Assembly (NCBI GenBank): GCA_023630215.1
Contig: JALPRQ010000001.1
Location: forward strand, 186,001 to 250,000
Origin: Rhodobacteraceae bacterium NBU2976
GTDB taxonomy: Bacteria; Pseudomonadota; Alphaproteobacteria; Rhodobacterales; Rhodobacteraceae
DNA: 64,000 bases
Direction: 5' to 3'
Position numbers and translations under genes: made by a program. The notes below the pieces were generated by a model that saw nothing but the letters and a program-made list of their open reading frames with translations, was not told where the DNA came from and did not search any database. Below, one piece after another: positions 27,024 through 39,147 of this stretch. The stretch's first letter is position 1. Each line of letters starts with the position of its first letter.

Positions 27024-28184
27024 TCAGATGTTGCTGGCGGCAGCTACACCACTCGCCCATGCCCACTGGAAGTTATACCCGCCGAGCCATCCCGTAACGT
27101 CAACCGCCTCGCCGATAAAATACAGCCCCGGCGATTTTTTGGCCTCCATCGTTTGGGATGACAATTCCGCTGTGCTTACACCGCCTACCGTGACCTCGGC
27201 CTTGGCGAACCCTTCTGTGCCGTTGGGGGTGAATTGCCAGTTGGCGAGGCGGTCTTCGGCAGCCTCCAGCGCGCGGTCCGGAATGTTGGCAAGCTCACCG
27301 GTGATGGCCAATCTATCGGCGAGGGCTGTGGCCAAACGGTCCGGCAAGGGCAAAACAGATTTTACCCCCGCCCGCGGTTTGTCGCGTTTCGCGACCTTCA
27401 GCCAACCAGTTGCCGCGTCTGGCAGGAAGTTGATACCGATGGATTGCCCATGTTTCCAGTAGGACGAAATCTGCAGGATCGCGGGGCCGGACAATCCCTT
27501 GTGCGTGAATAATGACGCCTCGCGGAACGCGGTTTTGCCACAAGTAACGGTGGTGTCGGTGGCAACGCCCGATAATTCACGAAACAGGATGTCGTCAGCG
27601 CCCAACGTAAACGGCACCAAGGCGGGGCGAGGTTCGACCACCTTTAATCCGAACTGGCGGGCGAGGTCATAGGCGAACCCCGTCGCCCCCATTTTCGGGA
27701 TTGAAGGGCCGCCAGTAGCGACCACCAGCGAGGGCGCTGTATAGGTTTTGTCACCAAACCGCACCCGATATTGCCCATCGCTGTGCGAAACAACCGACAC
27801 GGCCTGCCCCAGCCGGATATCCACGCCGCCTTTGTCGCATTCATCCTGCAACATCGCCACGATTTGCCGCGCGGAGTCGTCGCAAAACAGTTGCCCCAGC
27901 GTTTTTTCGTGCCATTTGATGCGGTGACGATCCACCATCGCGATAAAATCCTGTGCACTATATCGGCTAAGCGCGGATTTCACAAAATGCGGATTGGCCG
28001 AGATAAACCGGTCCGGTGCAGTGTGGATATTTGTAAAATTGCACCGCCCACCGCCGGAGATCAGGATCTTCTTGCCGATCTTGTCTGCATGATCCACCAC
28101 CAAAACCCGCCGCCCCCGCTGACCAGCAGTCAGGGCACACATCAGACCTGCTGCACCAGCGCCGAGGATAATTACATCATACAA
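27024..28184 (-). CDS. BaiN/HI0933-type FAD-dependent oxidoreductase
   Basis: The 386-residue flavoprotein has the dinucleotide motif VIILGAGAAGLMCALTAG, ISGGGRCNFTN, VVATGGPSIPKMGATG and the closing GGYNFQWAWASG, all standard for the HI0933/YhiN family. Members reduce double bonds in varied substrates and their cellular role is mostly unknown. The only start that keeps the whole FAD motif is TTG at 28184; an in-frame stop lies three codons upstream. It is convergent with the SDR gene and divergent from cysK. Confidence 0.85.
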   Translation of the reverse strand: MYDVIILGAGAAGLMCALTAGQRGRRVLVVDHADKIGKKILISGGGRCNFTNIHTAPDRFISANPHFVKSALSRYSAQDFIAMVDRHRIKWHEKTLGQLFCDDSARQIVAMLQDECDKGGVDIRLGQAVSVVSHSDGQYRVRFGDKTYTAPSLVVATGGPSIPKMGATGFAYDLARQFGLKVVEPRPALVPFTLGADDILFRELSGVATDTTVTCGKTAFREASLFTHKGLSGPAILQISSYWKHGQSIGINFLPDAATGWLKVAKRDKPRAGVKSVLPLPDRLATALADRLAITGELANIPDRALEAAEDRLANWQFTPNGTEGFAKAEVTVGGVSTAELSSQTMEAKKSPGLYFIGEAVDVTGWLGGYNFQWAWASGVAAASNI

Positions 28185-28269
28185 GTGTAGAACCTATCAA
28201 TTTCCTAAATGGGCCTAGCGGTCCTGAAAAAATAATGCAAACATTGCCGAAAATAATGGGGAGATAATC

Positions 28270-29223
28270 ATGCCTACACCACCTCGTGGAACTATTTACA
28301 ACGATATCACTGAAACCTTCGGTGGCACGCCACTGGTCCGCCTGACTCGGTTTGCAAAAGATGCGGGGGTAGAAGCCGAGATTCTGGCAAAGTTGGAATT
28401 TTTCAATCCCCTCGCGTCGGTCAAGGATCGTATCGGCGTTGGCATGATTGACGCGTTAGAGGCCTCGGGTCAGTTGAAACCCGGTGGCACGTTGATCGAA
28501 CCGACCAGCGGCAATACTGGCATCGCGCTTGCTTTTGTCTGCGCAGCGCGGGGTTATAACCTGATCCTGACGATGCCAGAAACCATGTCGGTGGAACGCC
28601 GTAAGATGCTGGCGCTTCTGGGTGCCAAACTGGAACTGACCGAGGGCGCAAAAGGCATGAAGGGCGCGATTGCCCGCGCCGCCGAAATGGTCAACGAAAT
28701 TCCCGGGGCGATCATTCCGCAGCAATTTGAAAACCCCGCCAACCCCGCCATCCATGTAAAAACCACGGCCGAGGAAATCTGGACCGATACGGGTGGCGAT
28801 GTTGACGTCTTCATCTCTGGCATCGGTACGGGCGGTACAATCACCGGTGTTGGCACCGTTCTGAAAGACCGCAATCCTAACGTCAAAATCATCGCGGTAG
28901 AGCCCGAAGATTCCCCCGTCCTATCTGGCGGCGAGCCCGGCCCGCATAAAATCCAAGGGATTGGAGCAGGCTTCGCGCCCGCGATCCTTGATACCAAAAT
29001 CTATGACGAGGTTGTCACCGTCGCCAACGAAACCGCATTCGAAACCGCCCGCAAGGTTGCCGCGCTCGAAGGGGTCCCCGTCGGCATTTCATCGGGTGCT
29101 GCACTGGCCGCCGCCGTGGAAATCGGTACCCGCCCCGACATGGCCGGCAAAAAAATCGTCGTGATCCTGCCCAGCTTCGCCGAACGCTACCTGTCGACAC
29201 CGCTTTTCGACGGGATCGGCTGA
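28270..29223 (+). CDS. cysK: Cysteine synthase A
   Basis: The 317-residue pyridoxal-phosphate enzyme has the Schiff-base lysine K52 in NPLASVKDR, the TSGNTG substrate loop, the phosphate loop [10 protein letters not shown] and the C-terminal serine motif [10 protein letters not shown]. It makes cysteine from O-acetylserine and sulfide. GGGGAG lies upstream of the ATG. The MoeB-type gene follows after seven bases, linking cysteine supply with sulfur-carrier activation. The Rrf2 regulator upstream may control it. Confidence 0.93.
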   Translation: MPTPPRGTIYNDITETFGGTPLVRLTRFAKDAGVEAEILAKLEFFNPLASVKDRIGVGMIDALEASGQLKPGGTLIEPTSGNTGIALAFVCAARGYNLILTMPETMSVERRKMLALLGAKLELTEGAKGMKGAIARAAEMVNEIPGAIIPQQFENPANPAIHVKTTAEEIWTDTGGDVDVFISGIGTGGTITGVGTVLKDRNPNVKIIAVEPEDSPVLSGGEPGPHKIQGIGAGFAPAILDTKIYDEVVTVANETAFETARKVAALEGVPVGISSGAALAAAVEIGTRPDMAGKKIVVILPSFAERYLSTPLFDGIG

Positions 29224-29230
29224 CACCCCC

Positions 29231-29989
29231 ATGACGCCCGAGGAACTGGAACGCTACGCCCGTCATATCGTGCTTCACGAAATTGGCGGGCCCGGTCAGC
29301 AGAAACTGCTGAAAGCCCGGGTTCTGGTTGTTGGGGCCGGGGGATTGGGATCGCCCTCGCTTATGTATCTGTCGGCGGCTGGGGTGGGCACATTGGGGGT
29401 CGTCGATGACGATCATGTCAGCCTTTCAAACCTGCAACGTCAGGTAATGCATGACACGGACAGCGTCGGACAGGCGAAAACCGCCTCTGCCATACAGACG
29501 CTGGCGCGGATCAATCCGCACGTGACTGTTATCCCCCACGAAACTCGCCTTAGCGCTGACAATGCCGCCGATATTTTGGCACCCTATGACCTGATCCTTG
29601 ACGGGTCCGACAATTTCGTCACGCGCTATCTGGTCAACGAAACCTGCGTGCATCTTGGGAAACCATTGATCGCGGCGGCAATGAGCCAGTGGGAAGGCCA
29701 GATCAGCCTATACGATCCCGCAGGCGGTGGCCCTTGTTATGCCTGCATCTTCCCTGAAGCCCCCGCCGATGGTCTTGTACCAAGTTGCGCCGAGGCAGGG
29801 ATCATGGGCGCGCTCGCCGGTGTGATCGGCTCTATGATGGCGACCGAAGCGATCAAACATATCACCGGCGCGGGCCATACCTTGCGGCGCGAGATGCTGA
29901 TCTATGACGCGCTATATTCCGACGCCCGCAAGCTGAAACTGAAACGGCGAGAGGGCTGTGAAGTGTGCGGGCCCCACCAGAACGCTTGA
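29231..29989 (+). CDS. moeB: MoeB/ThiF-type adenylyltransferase
   Basis: The 252-residue E1-like enzyme has the ATP motif VVGAGGLGSPSLMYL, the arginine finger region SNLQRQVMH, the DGSDNF motif, and two zinc-binding pairs, CYAC and CEVC. It adenylates the C-terminus of a sulfur carrier such as MoaD or ThiS for molybdopterin or thiamine synthesis. It lacks the C-terminal rhodanese domain of MOCS3-like forms. MoeB and ThiF cannot be told apart with certainty here. Confidence 0.85.
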   Translation: MTPEELERYARHIVLHEIGGPGQQKLLKARVLVVGAGGLGSPSLMYLSAAGVGTLGVVDDDHVSLSNLQRQVMHDTDSVGQAKTASAIQTLARINPHVTVIPHETRLSADNAADILAPYDLILDGSDNFVTRYLVNETCVHLGKPLIAAAMSQWEGQISLYDPAGGGPCYACIFPEAPADGLVPSCAEAGIMGALAGVIGSMMATEAIKHITGAGHTLRREMLIYDALYSDARKLKLKRREGCEVCGPHQNA

Positions 29990-30054
29990 TATTTTACCCC
30001 GCTTGGTGCAATCACGTTGCCAACAAGAACGCGCGCAAAGCGACGAGCAGAGAT

Positions 30055-30561
30055 ATGGTAAAAATCTGGATCAGGACGATATTCCTGCTGGTCGCCCTTG
30101 CGGTGGCCATGCCCCTGTCGGCGCAGCAGGACGCGGTCGGTCCGGTCACCAACCTGCCACTCCCCCGTTTTGTCAGCCTGAAAGCGACCGAGGCCAACGT
30201 GCGGCGAGGACCCAGCCAAAGCCACCGGATCGACTGGATTCTGATGCATCGTGGAATGCCGTTGCAGATAACGGCTGAATATGAACATTGGCGGCGCGTT
30301 CAGGATCAGGACGGCGCTGGCGGCTGGATTCATTACACATTGCTAAGTGGCGTGCGCACTGTTGTTATCACCGCAGAACGCGTCGCGATGCACCAGACGG
30401 CGGACGATACCTCTCCGTCAATCGCCTATGCGGAAAAGGGTGTAATTGGCCGTTTGGGCGACTGTACAATCGACTGGTGTGAAATTGAAGCCGACGGATA
30501 TGACGGCTGGGTTCGCAAGAGCGATATTTGGGGCGTTGGCACAAACGAGATTCGTAACTAG
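30055..30561 (+). CDS. Exported SH3-domain protein
   Basis: The 168-residue protein begins with a signal peptide (MVKIWIRTIFLLVALAVAMP) followed by two bacterial SH3-like segments: EANVRRGPSQSHRIDWIL with GGWIHYTLL, and a second ending DGWVRKSDIWGVG. Such SH3_4 domains bind peptidoglycan or protein ligands in the periplasm. The ATG at 30055 is the first that gives a proper signal peptide. It is 65 bases after the MoeB-type gene. Confidence 0.72.
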   Translation: MVKIWIRTIFLLVALAVAMPLSAQQDAVGPVTNLPLPRFVSLKATEANVRRGPSQSHRIDWILMHRGMPLQITAEYEHWRRVQDQDGAGGWIHYTLLSGVRTVVITAERVAMHQTADDTSPSIAYAEKGVIGRLGDCTIDWCEIEADGYDGWVRKSDIWGVGTNEIRN

Positions 30562-30659
30562 ATACATCACGTGGTTGTGGTTAAAATCACAGATGCGAAT
30601 CCTTTGCCCATCCAATTTCTGATACATCAATATCAGAACGCCGACGTAGGAGTAATTTT

Positions 30660-32123
30660 ATGAATAAACTTGGAGTAGCCGTTTCCGCGGTCGCCCTGGT
30701 CACCGGAGCAACATTTGTTCAGGCTCAGACAACGTTCGAACAGATGGTTGATCTGTTCGAAGCGGGAGCCGCAGCAGAAGGGGTCGAAATCACCTTTTCT
30801 GATCGGATCGTTGGCGGTGATGGCAGCGTCGAATATCGCGATTTCAGCCTGACCGACCCTGACGAAGGGTTCACATTGGTGACGGATTGGATCAAAGGCA
30901 CGCCAAACGCGGATGATCCCAACACGGTAACCTTCACCGTGGCCGAAAGCATCAGCATCTCGGGCAATAGCGAAGGTGAGCCGTTCGATCTGAACATTAC
31001 CTCCGATGATTTGATGATTTCGACCAATGCAATGCTGGCGCAGATGAACGATATCACCGATATCAACGCCGCGTTCAGCGCGGACTCGATTTCATTTGAA
31101 GGTGGTGACCCGACCAGCCTTGTCATGCGTGACTTGATGGTGTCGTTGGAGAATCTCGATTTTGCAGTGCTTGTCTCTATGCTGGACATGACGGTTGATG
31201 GGAGTCTGACGATGGGGAAATCCGTGATGGATTACGATCTGTCGATGGATGGTCAGGAACAGATCGTAAATCAGACGGTCGACTCGATGGAAATGACCTT
31301 TACCTTTGATATTCCACAAGGCGAAGAAGACCTGATCAGCTTCATGGACGGCACGAAGAACGGTGAATTGATTTTCAAATCCGGTGCTTCGGTCTTTGAC
31401 AGCTCGATCGCGCAGGACGGCATGCAATTCCAGTATTCCGGCACGGCTGGCGCTGGCGAAGGTGTGTTTTCAATGGTTGGCGGTCTGCTGACCTATGCCG
31501 TGTCTGGCGGTGCCGTTGATCTGACAGTTGTCCCGGGCGAAGGTATCCCAATGCCGCCGGTCGATGTGAGTTTGACGGAAATGGTGCTTCGCGTTCTGGT
31601 GCCATTCAATTCGGCTGACGAAGCAGAACAAGCTGTTGTGAAACTGCTGCTGACGGATCTGGAAGTTGGCGAAGGCTTGTGGTCCATGATCGACCCTGGC
31701 CAAACAATCCCGCGTGATCCTGCCAATCTGGACATCGATCTCGATGCGATGGTGCAGATTGATGCGATGGCAGCGATGATGACCGGCATGGACAATCCAT
31801 TTGAAACCGCCAAAGTCGATGTTGTTAATGTAAACAAAATCTTGCTGGCAATCGGGGGTGCCTTGATCGAAGCCGACGGCGCCATCGAAGTGGACAATAG
31901 CGGCCCATTCCCGTTGCCGAACGGTGCGATTGATGTCGTGGTCGAAGGTTTACAAGGGCTGTCGGAAAAACTGGTTGCCCTTGGTCTGGTGGACCAGATG
32001 CAGGCAGGGATGATGATGGGCATGATTATGGCCTTCTCGACCCCCGATGGCAGCGACCGCTTCACCTCGGAAATCACGTTTGACGAGACCGGGATTTTTG
32101 CAAACGGTCAGCCGCTGCAATAA
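30660..32123 (+). CDS. DUF2125-type exported protein
   Basis: The 487-residue protein has a signal peptide (MNKLGVAVSAVALVTGATFVQA) and a long, acidic, methionine-rich, beta-strand-dominated mature part that resembles the DUF2125 family of alphaproteobacterial periplasmic proteins. It ends FANGQPL, as members often do. No catalytic motif is visible. GTAGGAG precedes the ATG, and a strong terminator follows the stop. Confidence 0.65.
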   Translation: MNKLGVAVSAVALVTGATFVQAQTTFEQMVDLFEAGAAAEGVEITFSDRIVGGDGSVEYRDFSLTDPDEGFTLVTDWIKGTPNADDPNTVTFTVAESISISGNSEGEPFDLNITSDDLMISTNAMLAQMNDITDINAAFSADSISFEGGDPTSLVMRDLMVSLENLDFAVLVSMLDMTVDGSLTMGKSVMDYDLSMDGQEQIVNQTVDSMEMTFTFDIPQGEEDLISFMDGTKNGELIFKSGASVFDSSIAQDGMQFQYSGTAGAGEGVFSMVGGLLTYAVSGGAVDLTVVPGEGIPMPPVDVSLTEMVLRVLVPFNSADEAEQAVVKLLLTDLEVGEGLWSMIDPGQTIPRDPANLDIDLDAMVQIDAMAAMMTGMDNPFETAKVDVVNVNKILLAIGGALIEADGAIEVDNSGPFPLPNGAIDVVVEGLQGLSEKLVALGLVDQMQAGMMMGMIMAFSTPDGSDRFTSEITFDETGIFANGQPLQ

Positions 32124-32140
32124 TCCTGTTGCAATTTCGA

Positions 32141-32169
32141 AAAGCCCGCCCCTCGTGGCGGGCTTTTTT
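32141..32169 (+). terminator. Rho-independent terminator after the DUF2125 gene
   Basis: AAAGCCCGCC (32141-32150) pairs with GGCGGGCTTT (32157-32166) in a ten-base stem with a six-base loop, followed by further T. The end touches the stop codon of the convergent glycerate kinase gene, so it may also act on the other strand. Confidence 0.88.
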
Positions 32170-33361
32170 ATGCCTTTAGGAAAATCTGGATGTCCGCGAC
32201 ATTTGTTCCGGTCCCGCCAGTGAAAATCAGGTCGTTGGGAAACAGGGCGTGATAGGCGTCGTTGTTCTGTAGCAGCATCAATGGGTCGGCAGCGGTGCGG
32301 ATGTTGGCAAGCGTGAAGCGGTCCACAATCCCGCCTGCGGCGTCTGTTGGACCATCGCGACCATCCGTGCCCGCCGACAGGAAGACCCAGCCGCCTGTGA
32401 TGGCATTTTCAGCCTGAAGGGCGACGCGCAGCGCCAGTTCCTGATTGCGGCCACCCTTGCCGGTGCCGATGACGTTTACCGTGGTCTCGCCACCAAAGAT
32501 CAGAATATTCTCGGGTCTGTGAATGGCGCTGGCGATGATGAAATCAGCGGCGTGCGCGACATCGCCAACCAGATTGTCGTTGACGATGGCAGAGCCGGGG
32601 GCAACGGCCTGTGCCGCCACCAGCGATTGACGGTTTGACCCGATCAGGGTGTTGTCGGCATGAGGCAGCGATGTGGTGTGGTCGGGTTCGGACAGGGCGC
32701 GGCGTACGGAACCGGGCATCGCCTCCCATATGTTGCGAGATTGCAGAAGTTCGCGCGCCATGGATCGGGTTCCGATGGGGGCGACGGTTGGGCCGCTGGC
32801 CACGACGCGAAGGTCATCACCAATCACGTCTGACAGGATGAAGGCGCGAACCTGTGCAGGGGCGGCGATCCGCAGGAACCCCCCGCCTTTCAGGCGTGAA
32901 AGATGTTGGCGGATCAGGTTCATATCGGTGATGTTGAACCCGGCAGACAGCAATTGTCGGCTGACCTCGGCCTTGTCCTGCAGGCTGACGCCTTCGACGG
33001 GTGCGGGCAGAAGGGCCGAACCACCGCCGCTGATCAGCGCAAGGATCGTGTCGCTTGGGCCAGCGTTTGCCAACAGGTCGACCACCGCCTGTCCGGCGCG
33101 AAGACCGCCCTCGTCCGGTACGGGGTGCCCGGCGGTATAGGTCGTGAAACCGGGAATGTCGCGAGCGTTTTCGGCGTTGGTGACGATGATGCCGGTGGCG
33201 TCGGGGAGGTGCTTATGTGCCTCCTCCGCCATAGCAACCGCGGCTTTGCCAACCGCAATGATATGGGTCGCCGTGATCCCTGCTAGATGTGGTCGCAAGG
33301 CCAGTGCCGGGTCCGCCGCCTGCACGGCAGCGTCAAACATGCGCCGCGCAAGGTCGCGCAT
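32168..33361 (-). CDS. Glycerate 2-kinase (MOFRL type)
   Basis: The 397-residue protein has the GckA/TtuD features: the N-terminal GKAAVAMA loop, LISGGGSALLPAP, SDVIGDDLRVVASGPT, GGETTVNVIGTGKGGRNQE, and the C-terminal MOFRL domain with SAGTDGRDGPTDAAG. It phosphorylates D-glycerate to 2-phosphoglycerate, which links serine and glyoxylate metabolism to glycolysis. Its ATG overlaps the stop of the gcdH gene by one base (TGATG). The divergent gcv operon nearby fits a glycine/serine/glycerate theme. Confidence 0.88.
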   Translation of the reverse strand: MRDLARRMFDAAVQAADPALALRPHLAGITATHIIAVGKAAVAMAEEAHKHLPDATGIIVTNAENARDIPGFTTYTAGHPVPDEGGLRAGQAVVDLLANAGPSDTILALISGGGSALLPAPVEGVSLQDKAEVSRQLLSAGFNITDMNLIRQHLSRLKGGGFLRIAAPAQVRAFILSDVIGDDLRVVASGPTVAPIGTRSMARELLQSRNIWEAMPGSVRRALSEPDHTTSLPHADNTLIGSNRQSLVAAQAVAPGSAIVNDNLVGDVAHAADFIIASAIHRPENILIFGGETTVNVIGTGKGGRNQELALRVALQAENAITGGWVFLSAGTDGRDGPTDAAGGIVDRFTLANIRTAADPLMLLQNNDAYHALFPNDLIFTGGTGTNVADIQIFLKA

Positions 33362-34569
33362 CAAAAGAACGCCTGAAGGCCGGTTTGGGCGCGCCCAAGG
33401 ATCAGCGCGTGGACATCATGCGCGCCCTCATAGGTGTTCACCGTTTCCAGATTCACCATGTGGCGCATAACTTGAAATTCCTCGGAAATCCCATTGCCGC
33501 CGTGCATATCGCGCGCCATCCGCGCGATATCCAGCGCCTTGCCACAATTGTTGCGCTTGGCGAGAGAGATCATTTCGGGTGCGGCGTTCGCCTCGTCCAT
33601 CAGACGGCCAATACGGAGACTGGCTTGCAGCCCCAGCGCAATCTCCGTCTGCATATCGGCAAGCTTTTTTTGATACAACTGCGTCCCCGCAAGCGGCTTG
33701 TCGAATTGCTTGCGATCCAACCCGTATTGGCGGGCGGCATGCCAACAGAACTCGGCAGCCCCCAGCACGCCCCAGCTGATCCCATAGCGGGCTCGGTTGA
33801 GGCAGCCGAACGGGCCTTTCAACCCTTCGACATCCAACAGGGCACCCTCCGACACCTCGACATTCTGCATGACGATCTCGCCAGTGACGGAGGTACGTAG
33901 CGACAATTTACCCTCGATCTTCGGCGCGGACAGGCCGGGTGTTCCCTTGTCCAACACGAAGCCGCGGATTTTGCCGCCATGTGCCTCGGACTTCGCCCAA
34001 ACGACGAAGATGTCAGCGATGGGCGCGTTGGAAATCCAGGTTTTGGTGCCGTTCAGAATATACCCGCCGTCGGTTTTCTTCGCCGTCGTTTTCATGCCGC
34101 TGGGGTCGGAACCGGCGTCAGGCTCGGTCAGACCGAAGCAGCCGATGAACTCACCGCTCGCCAGCTTGGGCAGGTATTTCTGCCGTATGGTTTCCGACCC
34201 GTAAGCGTAAATCGGATACATCACCAAGGATGACTGCACCGACATCATGGACCGATAGCCGCTATCCACGCGTTCCACCTCGCGCGCGATCAGGCCGTAG
34301 GATACGTAGCCTGCGCCTAACCCTCCATACTCTTCAGGGATGGTCACGCCCAACAGGCCCATCTCTCCCATTTCGGCGAAAATGGATGGGTCGGTTGCCT
34401 CCTCCCGATACGCCTTGATGACACGCGGCGCGAGCTTTTCCTGCGCATAGGCGCGGGCGCTGTCACGGATCATACGCTCATCCTCGGTCAGCTGATCGTC
34501 GAGGCGCAACGGGTCTGCCCAGTCGAAGCTGGAAAGCGAGGGGCTGTCTTTGGGGGAAAGGCTGGGCAT
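33361..34569 (-). CDS. gcdH: Glutaryl-CoA dehydrogenase
   Basis: The 402-residue acyl-CoA dehydrogenase carries the glutaryl-CoA dehydrogenase pattern: [19 protein letters not shown] at the N-terminus, [27 protein letters not shown] and the catalytic glutamate in [15 protein letters not shown]. It oxidises and decarboxylates glutaryl-CoA to crotonyl-CoA in lysine and tryptophan breakdown, passing electrons to ETF. It is translated ahead of the glycerate kinase with overlapping codons. Confidence 0.9.
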   Translation of the reverse strand: MPSLSPKDSPSLSSFDWADPLRLDDQLTEDERMIRDSARAYAQEKLAPRVIKAYREEATDPSIFAEMGEMGLLGVTIPEEYGGLGAGYVSYGLIAREVERVDSGYRSMMSVQSSLVMYPIYAYGSETIRQKYLPKLASGEFIGCFGLTEPDAGSDPSGMKTTAKKTDGGYILNGTKTWISNAPIADIFVVWAKSEAHGGKIRGFVLDKGTPGLSAPKIEGKLSLRTSVTGEIVMQNVEVSEGALLDVEGLKGPFGCLNRARYGISWGVLGAAEFCWHAARQYGLDRKQFDKPLAGTQLYQKKLADMQTEIALGLQASLRIGRLMDEANAAPEMISLAKRNNCGKALDIARMARDMHGGNGISEEFQVMRHMVNLETVNTYEGAHDVHALILGRAQTGLQAFF

Positions 34570-34641
34570 GATATCTCCGTGGTCTTTTTTTGGGCATATT
34601 GGCGGGATTGATGGGGAAGGTCCAGACGTCGCTCGAAAACT

Positions 34642-34657
34642 GTTTCCTATCGGAAAC
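34642..34657. promoter_or_regulatory. Inverted repeat GTTTCC-TATC-GGAAAC
   Basis: A perfect six-base inverted repeat with a four-base spacer lies 45 bases upstream of gcvT, in the gap between the divergent gcdH and gcvT genes. It could be an operator, or in RNA a small hairpin. The same half-sites occur without spacer before the GltB-like gene. Confidence 0.4.
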
Positions 34658-34670
34658 TTTCTTGCTAAGA

Positions 34671-34688
34671 CCTGAGGAACGACTCAGG
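34671..34688 (+). promoter_or_regulatory. Hairpin CCTGAG-GAACGA-CTCAGG before gcvT
   Basis: A perfect six-base stem with a six-base loop ends 13 bases before the gcvT start codon, immediately ahead of the GGGGG ribosome-binding region at 34693. Its place suggests an influence on translation initiation or mRNA ends. It does not resemble the double-aptamer glycine riboswitch. Confidence 0.4.
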
Positions 34689-34701
34689 CAATGGGGGCCA
34701 A

Positions 34702-35784
34702 ATGACGGATAGCCGCAAAACGCCACTTTACGATCTGCACATCGCGCTGGGCGCAAAGATGGTCGATTTCGCAGGCTGGTCGATGCCCGTCAATTACCCC
34801 GCCGGCCTGATGGCCGAACATGCCCAATGCCGCGAGAAAGCCGCGCTGTTTGACGTGTCTCACATGGGTCAAGTGGAATTGCGCGGGTCAGATGTGGCGG
34901 CGAAGTTCGAGACGCTGGTGCCAGCGGCGGTCACAACGCTGGGCGAAGGCAAGGCGCGCTATACGTTTTTCACGAACGCGGATGGCGGCATTCTGGATGA
35001 TCTGATTGTCACGAATGCGGGCGATCATCTGTTCGTGGTGGTGAACGCGTCGATGCGGGATCAGGATTTGGCGATCCTGCGCGGACTGGATATCGAAGTG
35101 AGGGAGCTGGATCGGGCGCTGATTGCGATTCAAGGACCAGCTGCGGACGAAGTGCTGGCGCAGCATGTGCCGATTGTCACGAACCTGACCTTCATGCAGT
35201 CGATGGAGGCGGAACTGCTGGGCGCTGATGTACGGATTTCCCGGCTTGGCTATACGGGCGAGGATGGATTCGAGATTTCCTTGCCCACCAACCGCGCCGT
35301 CGAGATCACCGAGGCGTTGTTGCAGCATGACGATCTGGAACCCGCCGGGTTGGGCGCGCGTGACAGTCTGCGGCTGGAAGCCGGGTTATGCCTTTATGGC
35401 AACGACATCGACCCCACAACCTCCCCCATCGAGGCACAGTTGGGTTGGGCGATCCAGAAACGGCGGCGCGAGGAAGGCGGTTTTCCGGGTGCAGACCGTA
35501 TCCTGCGCGAACTGGCGGACGGCCCGACGCGCAAACTGGTCGGCATCCGCCCCGATGGTCGTGCGCCTGCACGCCGAGATGTAGAGATCGCCAAGGATGG
35601 TGCAATCATCGGCACGATCACCTCGGGCGGGTTTGGCCCGACGGTCGAGGGGCCGGTCAGCATGGGTTATGTCCGCGCGGACCTCGCAACCCCCGGCACC
35701 ACGCTGGACCTGATGATCCGCGGCAAGGCGCAGCCCGCAACAGTGATCGACCTGCCCTTCGTGCCCCACAATTACAAACGCTAA
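34702..35784 (+). CDS. gcvT: Glycine cleavage system T protein (aminomethyltransferase)
   Basis: The 360-residue protein has the GcvT pattern: LHIALGAKMVDFAGWSMPV, LFDVSHMGQVELRG, the folate-site aspartate region, RDSLRLEAGLCLYGND and the C-terminal barrel (ITSGGFGPTVEGPVSMGYV). It transfers the methylene group from aminomethyl-lipoyl H protein to tetrahydrofolate and releases ammonia. It is first in a tight gcvT-gcvH-gcvP operon. Confidence 0.95.
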   Translation: MTDSRKTPLYDLHIALGAKMVDFAGWSMPVNYPAGLMAEHAQCREKAALFDVSHMGQVELRGSDVAAKFETLVPAAVTTLGEGKARYTFFTNADGGILDDLIVTNAGDHLFVVVNASMRDQDLAILRGLDIEVRELDRALIAIQGPAADEVLAQHVPIVTNLTFMQSMEAELLGADVRISRLGYTGEDGFEISLPTNRAVEITEALLQHDDLEPAGLGARDSLRLEAGLCLYGNDIDPTTSPIEAQLGWAIQKRRREEGGFPGADRILRELADGPTRKLVGIRPDGRAPARRDVEIAKDGAIIGTITSGGFGPTVEGPVSMGYVRADLATPGTTLDLMIRGKAQPATVIDLPFVPHNYKR

Positions 35785-35796
35785 CAGGAGAGTTAT

Positions 35797-36165
35797 ATGG
35801 CCACGACCTATTATACCGAAGAACATGAATGGCTGGAGGTTGACGGTGATACCGCGACGTTGGGCATCACCAAACACGCCGCCGAACAGTTGGGCGAGGT
35901 GGTGTTTGTCGAACTGAAAGAGGTCGGAGACACGTTCGACAAGGATGATGAGATTGGCGTTGTCGAAAGCGTAAAGGCCGCGTCAGAGCTCTATGCCCCC
36001 GTTTCAGGCGAGATTCTGGAGGCCAACGAAGCGCTGGTCGACAGCCCCGATCAGGTGAACGAGGATCCAGAAGGCAATTCTTGGTTCTACAAGATCAGCA
36101 TTGCCGATGCGTCCGAACTGGACGGCCTGATGTCCGAAGCCGAATATAAAGCCCTGATCGAGTAA
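35797..36165 (+). CDS. gcvH: Glycine cleavage system H protein
   Basis: The 122-residue lipoyl carrier has the HEWLEV start and the lipoyl-lysine K60 in VVESVKAASE. It shuttles the aminomethyl group between P, T and L proteins. AGGAGAG precedes the ATG, and gcvP begins seven bases after the stop. Length is normal. Confidence 0.96.
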   Translation: MATTYYTEEHEWLEVDGDTATLGITKHAAEQLGEVVFVELKEVGDTFDKDDEIGVVESVKAASELYAPVSGEILEANEALVDSPDQVNEDPEGNSWFYKISIADASELDGLMSEAEYKALIE

Positions 36166-36171
36166 ACCCCC

Positions 36172-39000
<2,829 letters not shown>

Positions 39001-39084
39001 CACCGACGGTAAAATCGTCGCGTTTTGTGTTAAAGCGCACGGATCGAACAGAATTTATTGGTAAAAACAGTCACTCACCATAAT

Positions 39085-39101
39085 TTCGCCCAATTGGCGA
39101 A
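39085..39101. promoter_or_regulatory. Inverted repeat TTCGCC-N5-GGCGAA
   Basis: A perfect six-base inverted repeat with spacer CAATT lies in the 147-base gap between gcvP and a small membrane-protein gene. It has no T-run, so it is more likely an operator than a terminator. The protein that binds it is unknown. Confidence 0.35.
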
Positions 39102-39147
39102 TGCATAAAATACATCTTAACCATTACTAAATAACGAGGGACTGTTT

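Noticed and set aside
34570-34701. Glycine riboswitch before gcvT
   Set aside because: The gap is too short for the tandem aptamer, and the conserved glycine-riboswitch core was not found; only two small hairpins are present.
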